Source of the DNA: Acidovorax sp. FJL06
GTDB taxonomy: Bacteria; Pseudomonadota; Gammaproteobacteria; Burkholderiales; Burkholderiaceae_C
Assembly: GCF_003852545.1 (NCBI RefSeq)
Contig: NZ_QAJR01000034.1
Location: 51,938-115,937, forward strand
Direction: 5' to 3'
Length of the DNA stretch: 64,000 bases
The translations under genes were made by a program, and so were the position numbers. The notes under the pieces were generated by a model. That model was not told the DNA's origin and did no database searches. It saw nothing but the letters and a program-made list of their open reading frames with translations. Every line of letters starts with the position of its first letter. Position 1 is the first letter of the stretch. This document shows positions 36,958 to 45,650 of the stretch, piece after piece.

Positions 36958-37947
36958 TCAGTTCAATTGAAGGTTGGCGTCTTTGACGGCTTCTGTCAGC
37001 CATGCCAGTTCTTTAGACACCAGGTTCTCGAAGGACTGGACGGTGGGGCTGGAAAGCGGCGTGGTGCCCATGCCCGCAAATTTCGTCTTCACATCGTCCG
37101 ATGCAACAGCCACGGCAATCTGCTCCCGCAGCTTTTCCACGATGGTGGACGGCGTGCCCTTGGGTGCCGCCACTCCACCCCAAAAAACCAGGGGCGGATC
37201 ATCGAAACCCGCTTCCTTGAGGGTGGGAACGTCTGGCATCGAAGGGTGCCGCTGGCTGTCGATCACGGCCAGGGGGCGAACCATGTTTTTCTGAACAAAC
37301 TGCAAGGTCAAGGCCATGGCCAGCCCCAGGTACTGGATGTCCCCGGTGATCAGTGCCGTGGTGGCATCCGGCATGCCCTTGTAAGGCACATGGACGGCAT
37401 TGAGGCCATGCCGCTTGCTGAAATTGGACGACCACAGGTGTTCGATGGTGCCCGGCCCCACCGAGCCGTAATTCACCGAGCCAGGCTTGGCCCTGGCAGC
37501 GGCCACCAGGTCTTGCACCGTTTTGTACGGTGAAGAAGCGGGCGCCACCAGCACGGCAGGCATGGAGCCGATCAGCGAAATCGGCGTGAGGGACTTCAGC
37601 ATGTCGAAGCGCTTCAACGCCACCTGCGCTGCAATCATGCCGGGGTAGATGTGCATCAGCGTGTAGCCATCGGCAGCGGCTTGTGCCATGGCCTGCATGG
37701 CGATCACGAAACTGCCTCCAGGCCGGTTGTCCACGACGAAGGATTGCTTCATCTGGTTCTGAAGCGCGTAGGTCAGCACCCGTGCCGAAGCATCGGCAGC
37801 GCCGCCAGCCGGCAAGGGAACGATGAGCTTGATCGGCCCCTTGGCGGGGTAGGCGTCCTGCGCCCAGGCGCCCGCCGGGCTCAGGGCGCCTGCGCCCAGG
37901 GCGGCCATCGAGGCCAGGAACTGGCGACGGTCGGTGAATGTCTTCAT
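36958..37947 (-). CDS. Bug/TctC-family periplasmic binding protein
   Basis: 329 residues with a twin-arginine-like signal (TDRRQFLASMAALGAGALSPAGAWA), unlike the Sec signals of the other Bug proteins in the window. The family signature IKLIVPLPAGGAADASARVL follows. The ligand-binding loops use the common VDNRPGGS segment. It belongs to the predicted catabolic operon and likely captures its substrate or a carboxylate intermediate. No TctA or TctB permease gene is in the window. Confidence 0.9.
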   Translation of the reverse strand: MKTFTDRRQFLASMAALGAGALSPAGAWAQDAYPAKGPIKLIVPLPAGGAADASARVLTYALQNQMKQSFVVDNRPGGSFVIAMQAMAQAAADGYTLMHIYPGMIAAQVALKRFDMLKSLTPISLIGSMPAVLVAPASSPYKTVQDLVAAARAKPGSVNYGSVGPGTIEHLWSSNFSKRHGLNAVHVPYKGMPDATTALITGDIQYLGLAMALTLQFVQKNMVRPLAVIDSQRHPSMPDVPTLKEAGFDDPPLVFWGGVAAPKGTPSTIVEKLREQIAVAVASDDVKTKFAGMGTTPLSSPTVQSFENLVSKELAWLTEAVKDANLQLN

Positions 37948-37993
37948 GGCTTGTCTCCTTGTGGTTTATAAAATGTCGTCTTGCGCAAAGAAT

Positions 37994-38974
37994 TCACTGG
38001 GCCTCGAGCGCGGCGGCGCGCATCATGCGTTCGGTGGCGGGTACTTCTGCGGCCAGCGCAGCGGTAAAGGCCTGGCTACCGCCGCTGGCCACTTCGGACC
38101 CGGTGGCCTCGATTTTTTCGCGCACGGCCGGCAGGGCCAGCACCAGTCGCATGGCGGCTTCGATGCGCTGCACCACCGGTGCCGGTGTGCCCGCAGGCAC
38201 CGAGAGGCCACCGAATGAAACCACCGTGATGTCTGGAAATCCGCTCTCGACCAGCGTCGGCACGGTCGGCAGGCGCGGGTTGCGCTGCGCGCCGGTCACG
38301 GCCAGGGCGCGCAGCCGGCCGGCCTGCACCTGCGGTGCGGCCACGCCCACGATGGGCAATGAAAACTGAATCTCGCCCGCCAGCACGGCCATGACAGTCG
38401 CCGCGGCGCCCTTGTAGGGCACATGCACGGCCTGGACATGGGCGGCCTGCAGCAGCCATTCGGCCGCCAAGTGCGAGGGCGTGCCGCTGCCGCCCGAGCC
38501 GTAGCTGGCGGCGCCCGGCTTGGCACGCAGGCGCTGCAGCAGATCGGCCACGCTGCGGATGTCGGAGCGGGCATCCACCACCAGCACGGCATCGGAGCTG
38601 GCGATCATGGACACATGAACGAAGTCCTTCATCGCGTCATAGCCCGGCGCCTTGTAGATCCGCATGTTGGCCGCCAGCGGCGAGCCCGAATAGAGCCAGG
38701 TGCTGCCATCGGCCGGCGCACGGCGGGCGAGCTGGGCGCCCAAGTTGCCCGCTGCGCCGGGCTTGTTGTCGATCACGATCGGCTGCTCCAGCACCTTGGA
38801 CAGCGCTTCGCCAACGATGCGGCAATGGATGTCCGGCGACGAGCCGGCCTGGTACGGAACGATCCAGCGGATGGCCCGACCGGCATCGGCCGGCTGAGCG
38901 CTGGCAGTGGCAGGTGCCAGCCAAGCCAGGCAGGCCAGGCCCAGCGCTTGCAACAGGGAACGGCGCGTATTCAT
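37994..38974 (-). CDS. Bug/TctC-family periplasmic binding protein
   Basis: 326 residues; signal peptide (MNTRRSLLQALGLACLAWLAPATASA), then the Bug signature IRWIVPYQAGSSPDIHCRIVGEAL, in which the usual PPGG loop is altered to QAGSSPD. DNKPGAAGNLG follows. Second binding protein of the cluster, 46 bases before the other; the sequences differ enough to suggest different ligands. Five bases separate it from the aldehyde dehydrogenase gene upstream. Confidence 0.9.
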   Translation of the reverse strand: MNTRRSLLQALGLACLAWLAPATASAQPADAGRAIRWIVPYQAGSSPDIHCRIVGEALSKVLEQPIVIDNKPGAAGNLGAQLARRAPADGSTWLYSGSPLAANMRIYKAPGYDAMKDFVHVSMIASSDAVLVVDARSDIRSVADLLQRLRAKPGAASYGSGGSGTPSHLAAEWLLQAAHVQAVHVPYKGAAATVMAVLAGEIQFSLPIVGVAAPQVQAGRLRALAVTGAQRNPRLPTVPTLVESGFPDITVVSFGGLSVPAGTPAPVVQRIEAAMRLVLALPAVREKIEATGSEVASGGSQAFTAALAAEVPATERMMRAAALEAQ

Positions 38975-38979
38975 GGCAG

Positions 38980-40419
38980 TCAGGCCGCAGCGGGCACCAG
39001 AATGGATTGCGGTTCGAGGTAGGCCTTCAGGCCTTCAGGCCCGAATTTGCGGCCCAGGCCCGAGTGCTTGACGCCGCCAAACGGCATGCCCAGGTCCATT
39101 TCGGCGCCGTTGATGTGCACCATGCCGGCCTGCAGTCGGCGGGCCACCTGCCGGGCCTGTTCCGCCCCACCCACCACATAGGCCGACAGGCCGAACTCGC
39201 TGCGGTTGGCCAGTTCGACGGCCTCGTCCACGTCGCCATAGTCCTGGATCACGAGCACCGGGCCAAACGCTTCTTCCTGGACGATGAACGCATCGTCGGG
39301 CACGCGGCTGAACACGGTGGGGCGGGCATAGCAGCCCGCTTCCAGCCCCTGCGGATGGCCGGTGCCGCCAGCGACAAGGTGGGCGCCATCGCGCAGGCCA
39401 TGCTCGATAAAGCGCTGCACGGTCTGGTAATGCATCTCGTTGCCCAGGGGCCCCATCTGGGTGCCTGGCTCGGCCGGGTCACCAATCACGAGGTGGTTGG
39501 CGACGGCTGCCGCCACAGCCTCGGCCTCGGCCAGACGCTCGCGCGGCACCAGCAGGCGCGCCGGGGCGTTGCAGGACTGCCCGCTGTTGCGCAGCAGTCC
39601 GGTCATGCAGGCCTTCACGGCAGCGGGCAGGTCCGCATCGGGCAGCACGATGAAGGGCGACTTGCCGCCCAGCTCCAGCACCACGCGCTTGGACTGGGCC
39701 ACCGAGGCCTGGCCAATCGCATTGCCCGCCGCCACCGAGCCCGTGAAGGACACCATGGCCACGGCGGGGTCGCCCACCAGGCGCCGGCCCACCACATGGC
39801 CGTTGCCCAGCACCATGTTGAAGGCACCGGGCGGCAGGCCGGCGTCGTGCATGACCTGGGCCAGCAGCACGGCGGTGGCCGAAGCGTGCTCGCTGGGCTT
39901 CCAGACCGTGGCGCAGCCGGCGGCCAGCGCGGGCAGCAGCACGCCCATGGGGCCGTTGAGCGGCCAGTTCCACGAGGTGATGCACAGGCTCACGCCCACG
40001 GGCTGCTGCAGCAGCAGATGCGGGCCCCGCTGCTCCTCGAACGGGAAATCCGCCAGCACGCGGCTCCAGGCCTGCACCTGCATCAGACCGGCCGGCACCT
40101 GCAGGCGCTCGCACAGCATGCGCGGTGCGCCCAGGCTTTGCTGCACGGCGTCCACCAACGCGGCCTGGTGCTTGCTGTAGCTGGCGGCAATGCGCTGCAG
40201 CATGTCCAGGCGCTCCTGGCGCGTGGTCAGCGCCAGAGCGGCCTGGGCGGTTTGTGCTGCCTGCACGGCAGCATCGGCATCGGCTTCGCTGCCAAACCGC
40301 GTGTGCGACAGCGGCTGGCCCGTGGCAGGGTTGAAGGACTCGAACGACTCGGCCCCCGTGCTCTCGACCCACTGGCCGTTGATGTAATGCCGGGTATAGC
40401 GGTTGATGGCGGTGCTCAT
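38980..40419 (-). CDS. aldehyde dehydrogenase
   Basis: NAD(P)-dependent aldehyde dehydrogenase of 479 residues. Catalytic Cys283 is in NSGQSCNAP and the general base Glu249 in LELGGKSP; the cofactor segments SWNWPLNGPMG (about 149-159) and KPSEHAS are intact. In the cluster it would oxidise the aldehyde made by the GMC enzyme to the acid that the CoA ligase activates. Lies 21 bases after the racemase-like gene. Chain-length preference cannot be read from sequence. Confidence 0.95.
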   Translation of the reverse strand: MSTAINRYTRHYINGQWVESTGAESFESFNPATGQPLSHTRFGSEADADAAVQAAQTAQAALALTTRQERLDMLQRIAASYSKHQAALVDAVQQSLGAPRMLCERLQVPAGLMQVQAWSRVLADFPFEEQRGPHLLLQQPVGVSLCITSWNWPLNGPMGVLLPALAAGCATVWKPSEHASATAVLLAQVMHDAGLPPGAFNMVLGNGHVVGRRLVGDPAVAMVSFTGSVAAGNAIGQASVAQSKRVVLELGGKSPFIVLPDADLPAAVKACMTGLLRNSGQSCNAPARLLVPRERLAEAEAVAAAVANHLVIGDPAEPGTQMGPLGNEMHYQTVQRFIEHGLRDGAHLVAGGTGHPQGLEAGCYARPTVFSRVPDDAFIVQEEAFGPVLVIQDYGDVDEAVELANRSEFGLSAYVVGGAEQARQVARRLQAGMVHINGAEMDLGMPFGGVKHSGLGRKFGPEGLKAYLEPQSILVPAAA

Positions 40420-40440
40420 GGGCGATGCCTCCTCGGATCG

Positions 40441-41574
40441 TCAGGAAAGTGGTTTGGTAAACCGTTCGGCCGGGCCCTGGCCCAGGGCCGGAGCCGGCCC
40501 CAGCGGCGGGTGCTTGTGGCCGTCGAACATGGCCGGAAAAAAGAGCTCGGGCTGCCCGTCGTCTGCGGTGCGCTGCGTGAAGAAGCCCCGGGCCTGGGCA
40601 TGGGGGTCCTCCAGCGCCTCGCGGCCGGTGTAGACCGGTTCTACCGCCGTGTCCACGCCCTGCAGCCGGTCCATCCACACCGACAGGGGCTGCGTGGCAA
40701 TGGCCTGCGCCAAAGCCTCGGCCAGGGCCTGTTTGTGCTGGTCGCGCCCTTGGCGGGTGTGCCAGCGCGCATCGCCCAGGGCCGGGGCCAGGTCGCTGAC
40801 GGCTTGTGCAAAGTTGGTCCAGAACTTGTCTTCCAGCGTGGCAATGCACAGGTGGCGACCATCGGCGGTGCGGTAAAGAGCGCTGTCGGCCATCACATGG
40901 GCCAGCTCGGCCGGGGCCTTGTCCGCCGGCGAGCCCAGCATCATCGGCGCCGTCCAGCCCATGGTGGCGTCGTAGATGGAGGCGTCTACATGGCAGCCCT
41001 TGCCCGTCTGCTGCACCTGGGCCCGGGCCATGGCCAGGGCCAGGGCGGCCGACTGGCCCGCCACCATGTCCGCCAGGCGGATCTGCGGGCGCACCAGCTG
41101 GTGGTCGAGCTGCGAGGGCACGGCGAAGTAGCCGGCCAGCGACAGAAAGCCGATGTCGTGCCCAGGGTGGTCACGGTAGGGGCCGGTCCAGCCAAAGCCC
41201 GAGATGGAGCCCACCACCAGGCGCGGCTGCACCTCCATCAAGGTCTGCACCGACAGGCCCAGGCGCTCCAGAGCGCCCGGCCGGAAGCCCTCGACCAGGA
41301 TGTCGGCCTCGGCCACCATGGCCAGCAATGCCTCGCGCCCCTGCGCCTGCTTGAGGTCGAGCACCACCGACTGCTTGCCCCGGTTGAGCATGGCAAACAA
41401 GGCCGGGTTCATGCGCCGCACCGGGTCCCCGGTGGGCGGCTCGACCTTGATGACCTCGGCGCCAAAGCAGGCCAGCAACCAGGTGCAGTAGGGCCCCGGC
41501 AGCAACAGCGACAGGTCGAGCACCCGGCAGCCGGCGAGCGGCCTGGGGCTGTTCCACGCGGCGTGGGCGGACAT
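40441..41574 (-). CDS. CaiB/BaiF family protein, alpha-methylacyl-CoA racemase-like
   Basis: 377 residues, class III CoA-transferase fold. The sequence fits the alpha-methylacyl-CoA racemase branch: His139 in PGHDIGFLSLAGY and Asp169 in RLADMVAG stand 30 residues apart, as do His126 and Asp156 of the mycobacterial racemase, and Glu248 in LEDKFW aligns with its third active-site residue. A racemase would let both epimers of a 2-methylacyl-CoA enter the dehydrogenase step. CoA transfer remains possible. Start ATG 41574 lies one base after the stop of the upstream gene. Confidence 0.88.
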   Translation of the reverse strand: MSAHAAWNSPRPLAGCRVLDLSLLLPGPYCTWLLACFGAEVIKVEPPTGDPVRRMNPALFAMLNRGKQSVVLDLKQAQGREALLAMVAEADILVEGFRPGALERLGLSVQTLMEVQPRLVVGSISGFGWTGPYRDHPGHDIGFLSLAGYFAVPSQLDHQLVRPQIRLADMVAGQSAALALAMARAQVQQTGKGCHVDASIYDATMGWTAPMMLGSPADKAPAELAHVMADSALYRTADGRHLCIATLEDKFWTNFAQAVSDLAPALGDARWHTRQGRDQHKQALAEALAQAIATQPLSVWMDRLQGVDTAVEPVYTGREALEDPHAQARGFFTQRTADDGQPELFFPAMFDGHKHPPLGPAPALGQGPAERFTKPLS

Positions 41575-41575
41575 A

Positions 41576-42769
41576 TCAGGCTCCACGATCAGACTCCAGC
41601 AGTTCTTTGGCCACGGTGTTGCGCAGGATCTCGCTGGTGCCGGTCAGGATGCGCATCATGCGCAGCATGCGGAACAGCCATTCCACCGGGTTGCCGCGGA
41701 TCAGGCCCGTGCCGCCATGGATCTGCACCGCCTGGTCGGCAATGCGGAAGGCCGCCTCGGACACGAACAGCTTGCACATCGAAGCCTCCATGCGCAGGGG
41801 GGCACCGGCATCGAGCTGGCGCGCAGCATCGAGCGTCATGGCGCGTGCTGCCTGCAGCTCGGTGGCCATGTTGGCCAGCATGTGGGCGATGGCCTGGAAC
41901 TGGCCGATGGGCTTGCCAAACTGGGTGCGCTGGTTGGCGCGCTGCACCGACAGGCGCAAGGCCAGCTCGGCAAAGCCGATGATGGTGGCGCAGTGCAGCA
42001 GGCGGTTGAAGTTGATGCGCCCGATGCCCAGCTTGAAGCCCTCGCCCTCGGCGCCGATGCGGTTGGCGGCCGGCACACGCAGGTCCTGCATGTGCAGGTC
42101 GGCATGGCTGGCCTGGCCGTGCATGGCCACGTAGTCGCAAACGACCTGCATGCCGGGGTCGTGCATGTCCACGAAAAAGGCGGAAATACCACGGGCACCA
42201 GCCGCCGGGTCGGTGACGGCCAGCACGATGGCCACGTCCGCATACGGTGCGCCCGAGATAAAGCGCTTGTGGCCGGTGAGCAGGTAATGCTCGCCCTGCG
42301 CGTCGTGGCCGTGCACGGCACGCGCCTGGATCGCCGCTGCGTCCGAGCCGGCCTGCTCCTCGGTCATCGCAAAGCACACGGCCATCCTGGCGTCGCTGAT
42401 GGGGCGCAGAAAGCGCTCGATCTGGTCTGGCGTCGCCACCTTGAACAGGTAGCCCACGCGCGGCGGCCCGCTGAGCTCGCCCAGCACATGCTGGGCCAGC
42501 ACGGCCCCCGAGCCGGCCACGAAGGTCTTGACGCGGCACATCTGCTCGGCGCTGAAGCCGGCGCCGCCTTGCTCGACGGGCAGCATCAGGCCGTAGAAGC
42601 CCAATGCGGCCGAACGTTGCCAGACCTGCTGGAGCAGGTCCTTGCCGGGCTGCCCCTCCCAGGAAATGCCATGCGCCTTCTCGAAGGGCAGCAGCTCGTC
42701 CTGGATGTAGCGGCCGATGGCGGCCATGGTCTCCTGGACCTGGGTTTCGGTGACGGTAAAGTGGCTCAT
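41576..42769 (-). CDS. acyl-CoA dehydrogenase-like flavoprotein
   Basis: 397-residue acyl-CoA dehydrogenase family protein with the N-terminal helical domain, the middle beta domain (FAMTEEQAGSDA near residue 137), and the C-terminal helical domain (QAVQIHGGTGLIRGNPVEW). The position of the usual catalytic Glu in the YEGT motif is Thr376 (ILTGTSEI), and the alternative Glu site of the isovaleryl type appears as Asn (RINFNRLL), so the base is not obvious. FAD contacts look intact. Overlaps the CoA ligase gene by four bases. Confidence 0.9.
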   Translation of the reverse strand: MSHFTVTETQVQETMAAIGRYIQDELLPFEKAHGISWEGQPGKDLLQQVWQRSAALGFYGLMLPVEQGGAGFSAEQMCRVKTFVAGSGAVLAQHVLGELSGPPRVGYLFKVATPDQIERFLRPISDARMAVCFAMTEEQAGSDAAAIQARAVHGHDAQGEHYLLTGHKRFISGAPYADVAIVLAVTDPAAGARGISAFFVDMHDPGMQVVCDYVAMHGQASHADLHMQDLRVPAANRIGAEGEGFKLGIGRINFNRLLHCATIIGFAELALRLSVQRANQRTQFGKPIGQFQAIAHMLANMATELQAARAMTLDAARQLDAGAPLRMEASMCKLFVSEAAFRIADQAVQIHGGTGLIRGNPVEWLFRMLRMMRILTGTSEILRNTVAKELLESDRGA

Positions 42770-44301
42770 ACGCGGCGCTCCTTGCCAGCCCAGAAGGGTT
42801 CGCGCACCAGTCGGCGCACGATCTTGCCGTTGGGATTTTTGGGCAGTTCCTGGATGAAATCAACGGACCGGGGCCGCTTGAAGCCGGGCAGCCGCTCAGT
42901 GCAAAAGGCCAGGATGTCCTGTGCCGAGGCCTGGTGGCCGGGCTTGAGCACCACCACTGCCTTGATCTGCTCACCCCATTCCTCGTCCGGGATGCCCACG
43001 GCGGCGGCCTCATAGATGGCGGGGTGGGCGAACAGCACCTGCTCGATCTCGGCCGGGTAGATGTTGAAGCCGCCGCAGATGATCATTTCCTTCTTGCGGT
43101 CCACGATGTAGATGTAGCTCTCCTGGTCGACCATGGCCAGGTCGCCCGTGCGGTAGTAGCCATCCACAATGGCTTCGGCGGTGAGCTCCGGCGCGTTCCA
43201 GTAGCCCTTCATGATGTCCTCGCCGCGCACGATGATTTCACCCACCTCGCCCGGCTGCACGTCCTGGCCCGCATCGTTGACCACGCGCACCTCGGTTTCG
43301 GCATAGCAGCGGCCACACGACGCCAGGCGCTTCGGGTTGTGCGCAAGCGCATCCACGTGGTCTTGCTCGGTGAGGATCGTGACCATGGAGTTGGTTTCGC
43401 CGGCACCGTAGCCCTGCACCAGGATGGGCCCGAACAAGGCAATGGCTTTTTCCACCAGCGCGGGGGCCATGGGCGCGGCGCCGTAGAGCACCAGGCGCAG
43501 CGAGCCCAGGTCGTAGTCCTGGATATTCGGGTGGTTGACGATGCGGTTGATCATGGTCGGCACCATGAACAGGCGCGTCACGCGTTCGCGCTCTATGGTC
43601 TGCAGCAGTTCGGTTTCCTCGAACCGCCCCAGCAGCAGGCTGGCCGCGCCGCAGTACATGAGATACATCAGGTTCATGCCACTGGCGTGCGTGATGGGGC
43701 CCACATGGGCCTGCACGTCGCCCGGCATGGCTCGGCGCATGGGGCTCATGAGGAACTTGCGCAGCATGGCCTGCCGGTTGCCAAAGGTCTGCATCGCCGC
43801 CTTGAGCACACCAGAGCTGCCCGAGGTGTAGTGCAGCACCGCCACATCGTCGCCCTGCGTGGTCCGCTGGGCCCCTGCCGTGGGCTGGCCGGCGATCCAG
43901 GCCTCGTAGCCTTCGTCCATATCGACCACACGCAGCAGCGTGGGCACTTCGGCCATGCGGGCCTGGACGGCCTTGGCGTGCTCGCCGCCAGCGATCAGCA
44001 CCTTGGCCCCCGAATCCCGCAGCATGTGCAGGGCCTCGTCGGTGCTCAGGCGGGAATTGATAGGCACCTTGACGCAGGCCGCCTTGTAGCAGGCCACTTC
44101 GGCCTCCACCAGTTCGGTGCGGTTCCAAGCCTGGACCGCCACGCGGTCCCCGGGAACCACCCCGGCCTGAATCAGGGCATAGGCCACCTGGTTGGCACGC
44201 TGTTCCAGTTCGGAAAAACTGATGCGCTTGCGGGCGTCGACCAAGGCGGTCTGATCGGGCCAGTAGCGAGCGGCACGGGTAGTGATTGAACCCAGTTCCA
44301 C
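42766..44301 (-). CDS. AMP-forming acyl-CoA ligase
   Basis: 511-residue member of the ANL superfamily. The phosphate loop reads HYTSGSSGVLKAA, the A5 motif is YGAGETN, A7 is YYRTGDLAMVD, A8 is DRKKEMIICGGFNIYPAEIE, and the catalytic Lys is in PKNPNGKIVRR near residue 497. It activates a carboxylic acid as its CoA thioester. First gene of the minus-strand catabolic run and divergent from a LysR gene, so it should carry the operon promoter. Confidence 0.94.
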   Translation of the reverse strand: MELGSITTRAARYWPDQTALVDARKRISFSELEQRANQVAYALIQAGVVPGDRVAVQAWNRTELVEAEVACYKAACVKVPINSRLSTDEALHMLRDSGAKVLIAGGEHAKAVQARMAEVPTLLRVVDMDEGYEAWIAGQPTAGAQRTTQGDDVAVLHYTSGSSGVLKAAMQTFGNRQAMLRKFLMSPMRRAMPGDVQAHVGPITHASGMNLMYLMYCGAASLLLGRFEETELLQTIERERVTRLFMVPTMINRIVNHPNIQDYDLGSLRLVLYGAAPMAPALVEKAIALFGPILVQGYGAGETNSMVTILTEQDHVDALAHNPKRLASCGRCYAETEVRVVNDAGQDVQPGEVGEIIVRGEDIMKGYWNAPELTAEAIVDGYYRTGDLAMVDQESYIYIVDRKKEMIICGGFNIYPAEIEQVLFAHPAIYEAAAVGIPDEEWGEQIKAVVVLKPGHQASAQDILAFCTERLPGFKRPRSVDFIQELPKNPNGKIVRRLVREPFWAGKERRV

Positions 44302-44533
44302 GTGATGTCTCCTGTGAAAAGTCTTGCTGTTTCTGCTTTGCTTGTCCTCAGTATCTAGACTTCACCGGGCGCTGCCCAATACCAAATCCGAATCCGCGCC
44401 ATGCGGCCCGGGCATGGGGCGCATGGCACGGGGGCCATGGCTGGGCATGCGGAAAAACGCAGCCCCACGGACCCGGCAACTCCCCTATGATTTCGCCCAC
44501 CCACACCACACAGCACCACGCCCACCTCGAAAC
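44302..44533. promoter_or_regulatory. divergent control region of the catabolic cluster
   Basis: 232 bases between the CoA ligase gene (minus) and the LysR gene (plus). The only space where a promoter for the run of catabolic genes can lie. LysR boxes of the T-N11-A type are too loose to pin down by eye, and no perfect hexamers were seen. Confidence 0.45.
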
Positions 44534-45478
44534 ATGGCCTCCCTTGAGTCGATCATCTCCCTGCGGCAAATGCGCTATTTCGTGTGCGTCGTGGAGCAAA
44601 AGGGCTTCACCTCCGCCGCGTCGATCCTGCATGTGGCCCAGCCCTCGCTGAGCCGCCAGGTCGCCCAGCTCGAAGAGGCCATCGATGCGCAGCTGCTGAT
44701 CCGCACCTCCACCGGGATCATCCCCACCGAGGCCGGACTGAAGGTCTACCAGGCGGCCCGGGATCTCCTGGACAGCGTCAATGGCCTGGGAAACGCCGTG
44801 AAGGGCATCCAGCAAGAACCGGAGGGGCGTGTCTCGATCGCCTTGCCCGCCACCTGTGGCACGCAGTTCCTGGCCGATGTCATCAAGACCTGCAAGATCG
44901 AGATTCCCAAGGTGGAACTGCATGTGCAGGACACCATCAGCACGATCACCAGCCAGGTGCTGAGCGCAGGCCTGGTGGACTTCGGGGTGCTGCCCAATGC
45001 AGAGGAGGTGCAGGGCATCGAGGCCGAACCCATCTTCCACGAATGGCTCTACCTGGTGACCGTGACCGAAGGAAGGAAACGCGCCCCCACCGAAATCGAC
45101 CTGTCCAGCCTGGCGGGCCTGCCCCTGGTGATGGGCCCCCGCACCATGCACCTGAGGCGCTATGTCGAACGTGTGGCGGCCGAGCAGGGCATTGCCTTGC
45201 ATGTGCGCTACGAACAGCAGACCGTGGGCACCATCATCGGCGTGGTGCGCTCGGGCCTGGCGGCCACTGTCTCCAACTGGCCTTCTGCGGTGGACCATTT
45301 TTCCATCGGAGAGTTTGCGATCCAGAAGTTCGTGAACCCCGAACTGCACCGCGTCATTGCCATTGCCCACCCCATCGACCGGCCCCTGCGCCGCCCCGCC
45401 AAGGCCGCATACGACATCGTCAAGCGCCTGCTGATCGAGCGCGTGAAGGACGGACGCTGGCGGGGCACGCTGGTCTGA
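44534..45478 (+). CDS. LysR-family regulator of the catabolic cluster
   Basis: 314 residues. N-terminal HTH (about 10-68, QKGFTSAASILHVAQPSLSRQVAQLEEAI) and an effector domain (about 100-300), similar in layout to the CbbR/Nac/Cbl branch. The ATG at 44534 gives the standard N-terminus; the open frame upstream adds a non-homologous leader. Divergent from the CoA ligase gene, so it probably controls that operon in response to a pathway intermediate. Confidence 0.9.
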   Translation: MASLESIISLRQMRYFVCVVEQKGFTSAASILHVAQPSLSRQVAQLEEAIDAQLLIRTSTGIIPTEAGLKVYQAARDLLDSVNGLGNAVKGIQQEPEGRVSIALPATCGTQFLADVIKTCKIEIPKVELHVQDTISTITSQVLSAGLVDFGVLPNAEEVQGIEAEPIFHEWLYLVTVTEGRKRAPTEIDLSSLAGLPLVMGPRTMHLRRYVERVAAEQGIALHVRYEQQTVGTIIGVVRSGLAATVSNWPSAVDHFSIGEFAIQKFVNPELHRVIAIAHPIDRPLRRPAKAAYDIVKRLLIERVKDGRWRGTLV

Positions 45479-45650
45479 CCCCGCTGCCCTCATCTGCCGG
45501 AAGGCGGCCCGCCCCGTGCCACCTGCGCGACAGCCCTGCGCCTGCAGCGCCGTGGTGGCCGGCGTAACATTCCGCCCACCCGGCCCCTACAGCCCAAAGG
45601 CCCTGCCGAACCCCTCGGCGGGCGGCCCTGCCCCCTCTTCCTGAGACCCC

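Noticed and set aside
33492-36986. 1164-codon open frame on the plus strand opposite the two sulfatase-like genes
   Set aside because: It mirrors the GC-rich codon pattern of the minus-strand genes, gives a His/Gln/Gly/Arg-rich product without any known motif, and conflicts with two well-supported genes.
38914-41982. 1022-codon open frame on the plus strand opposite the aldehyde dehydrogenase and racemase-like genes
   Set aside because: Composition is that of an antisense shadow (His, Gln, Arg, Gly rich), there is no ribosome site, and the real genes on the other strand have intact catalytic motifs.
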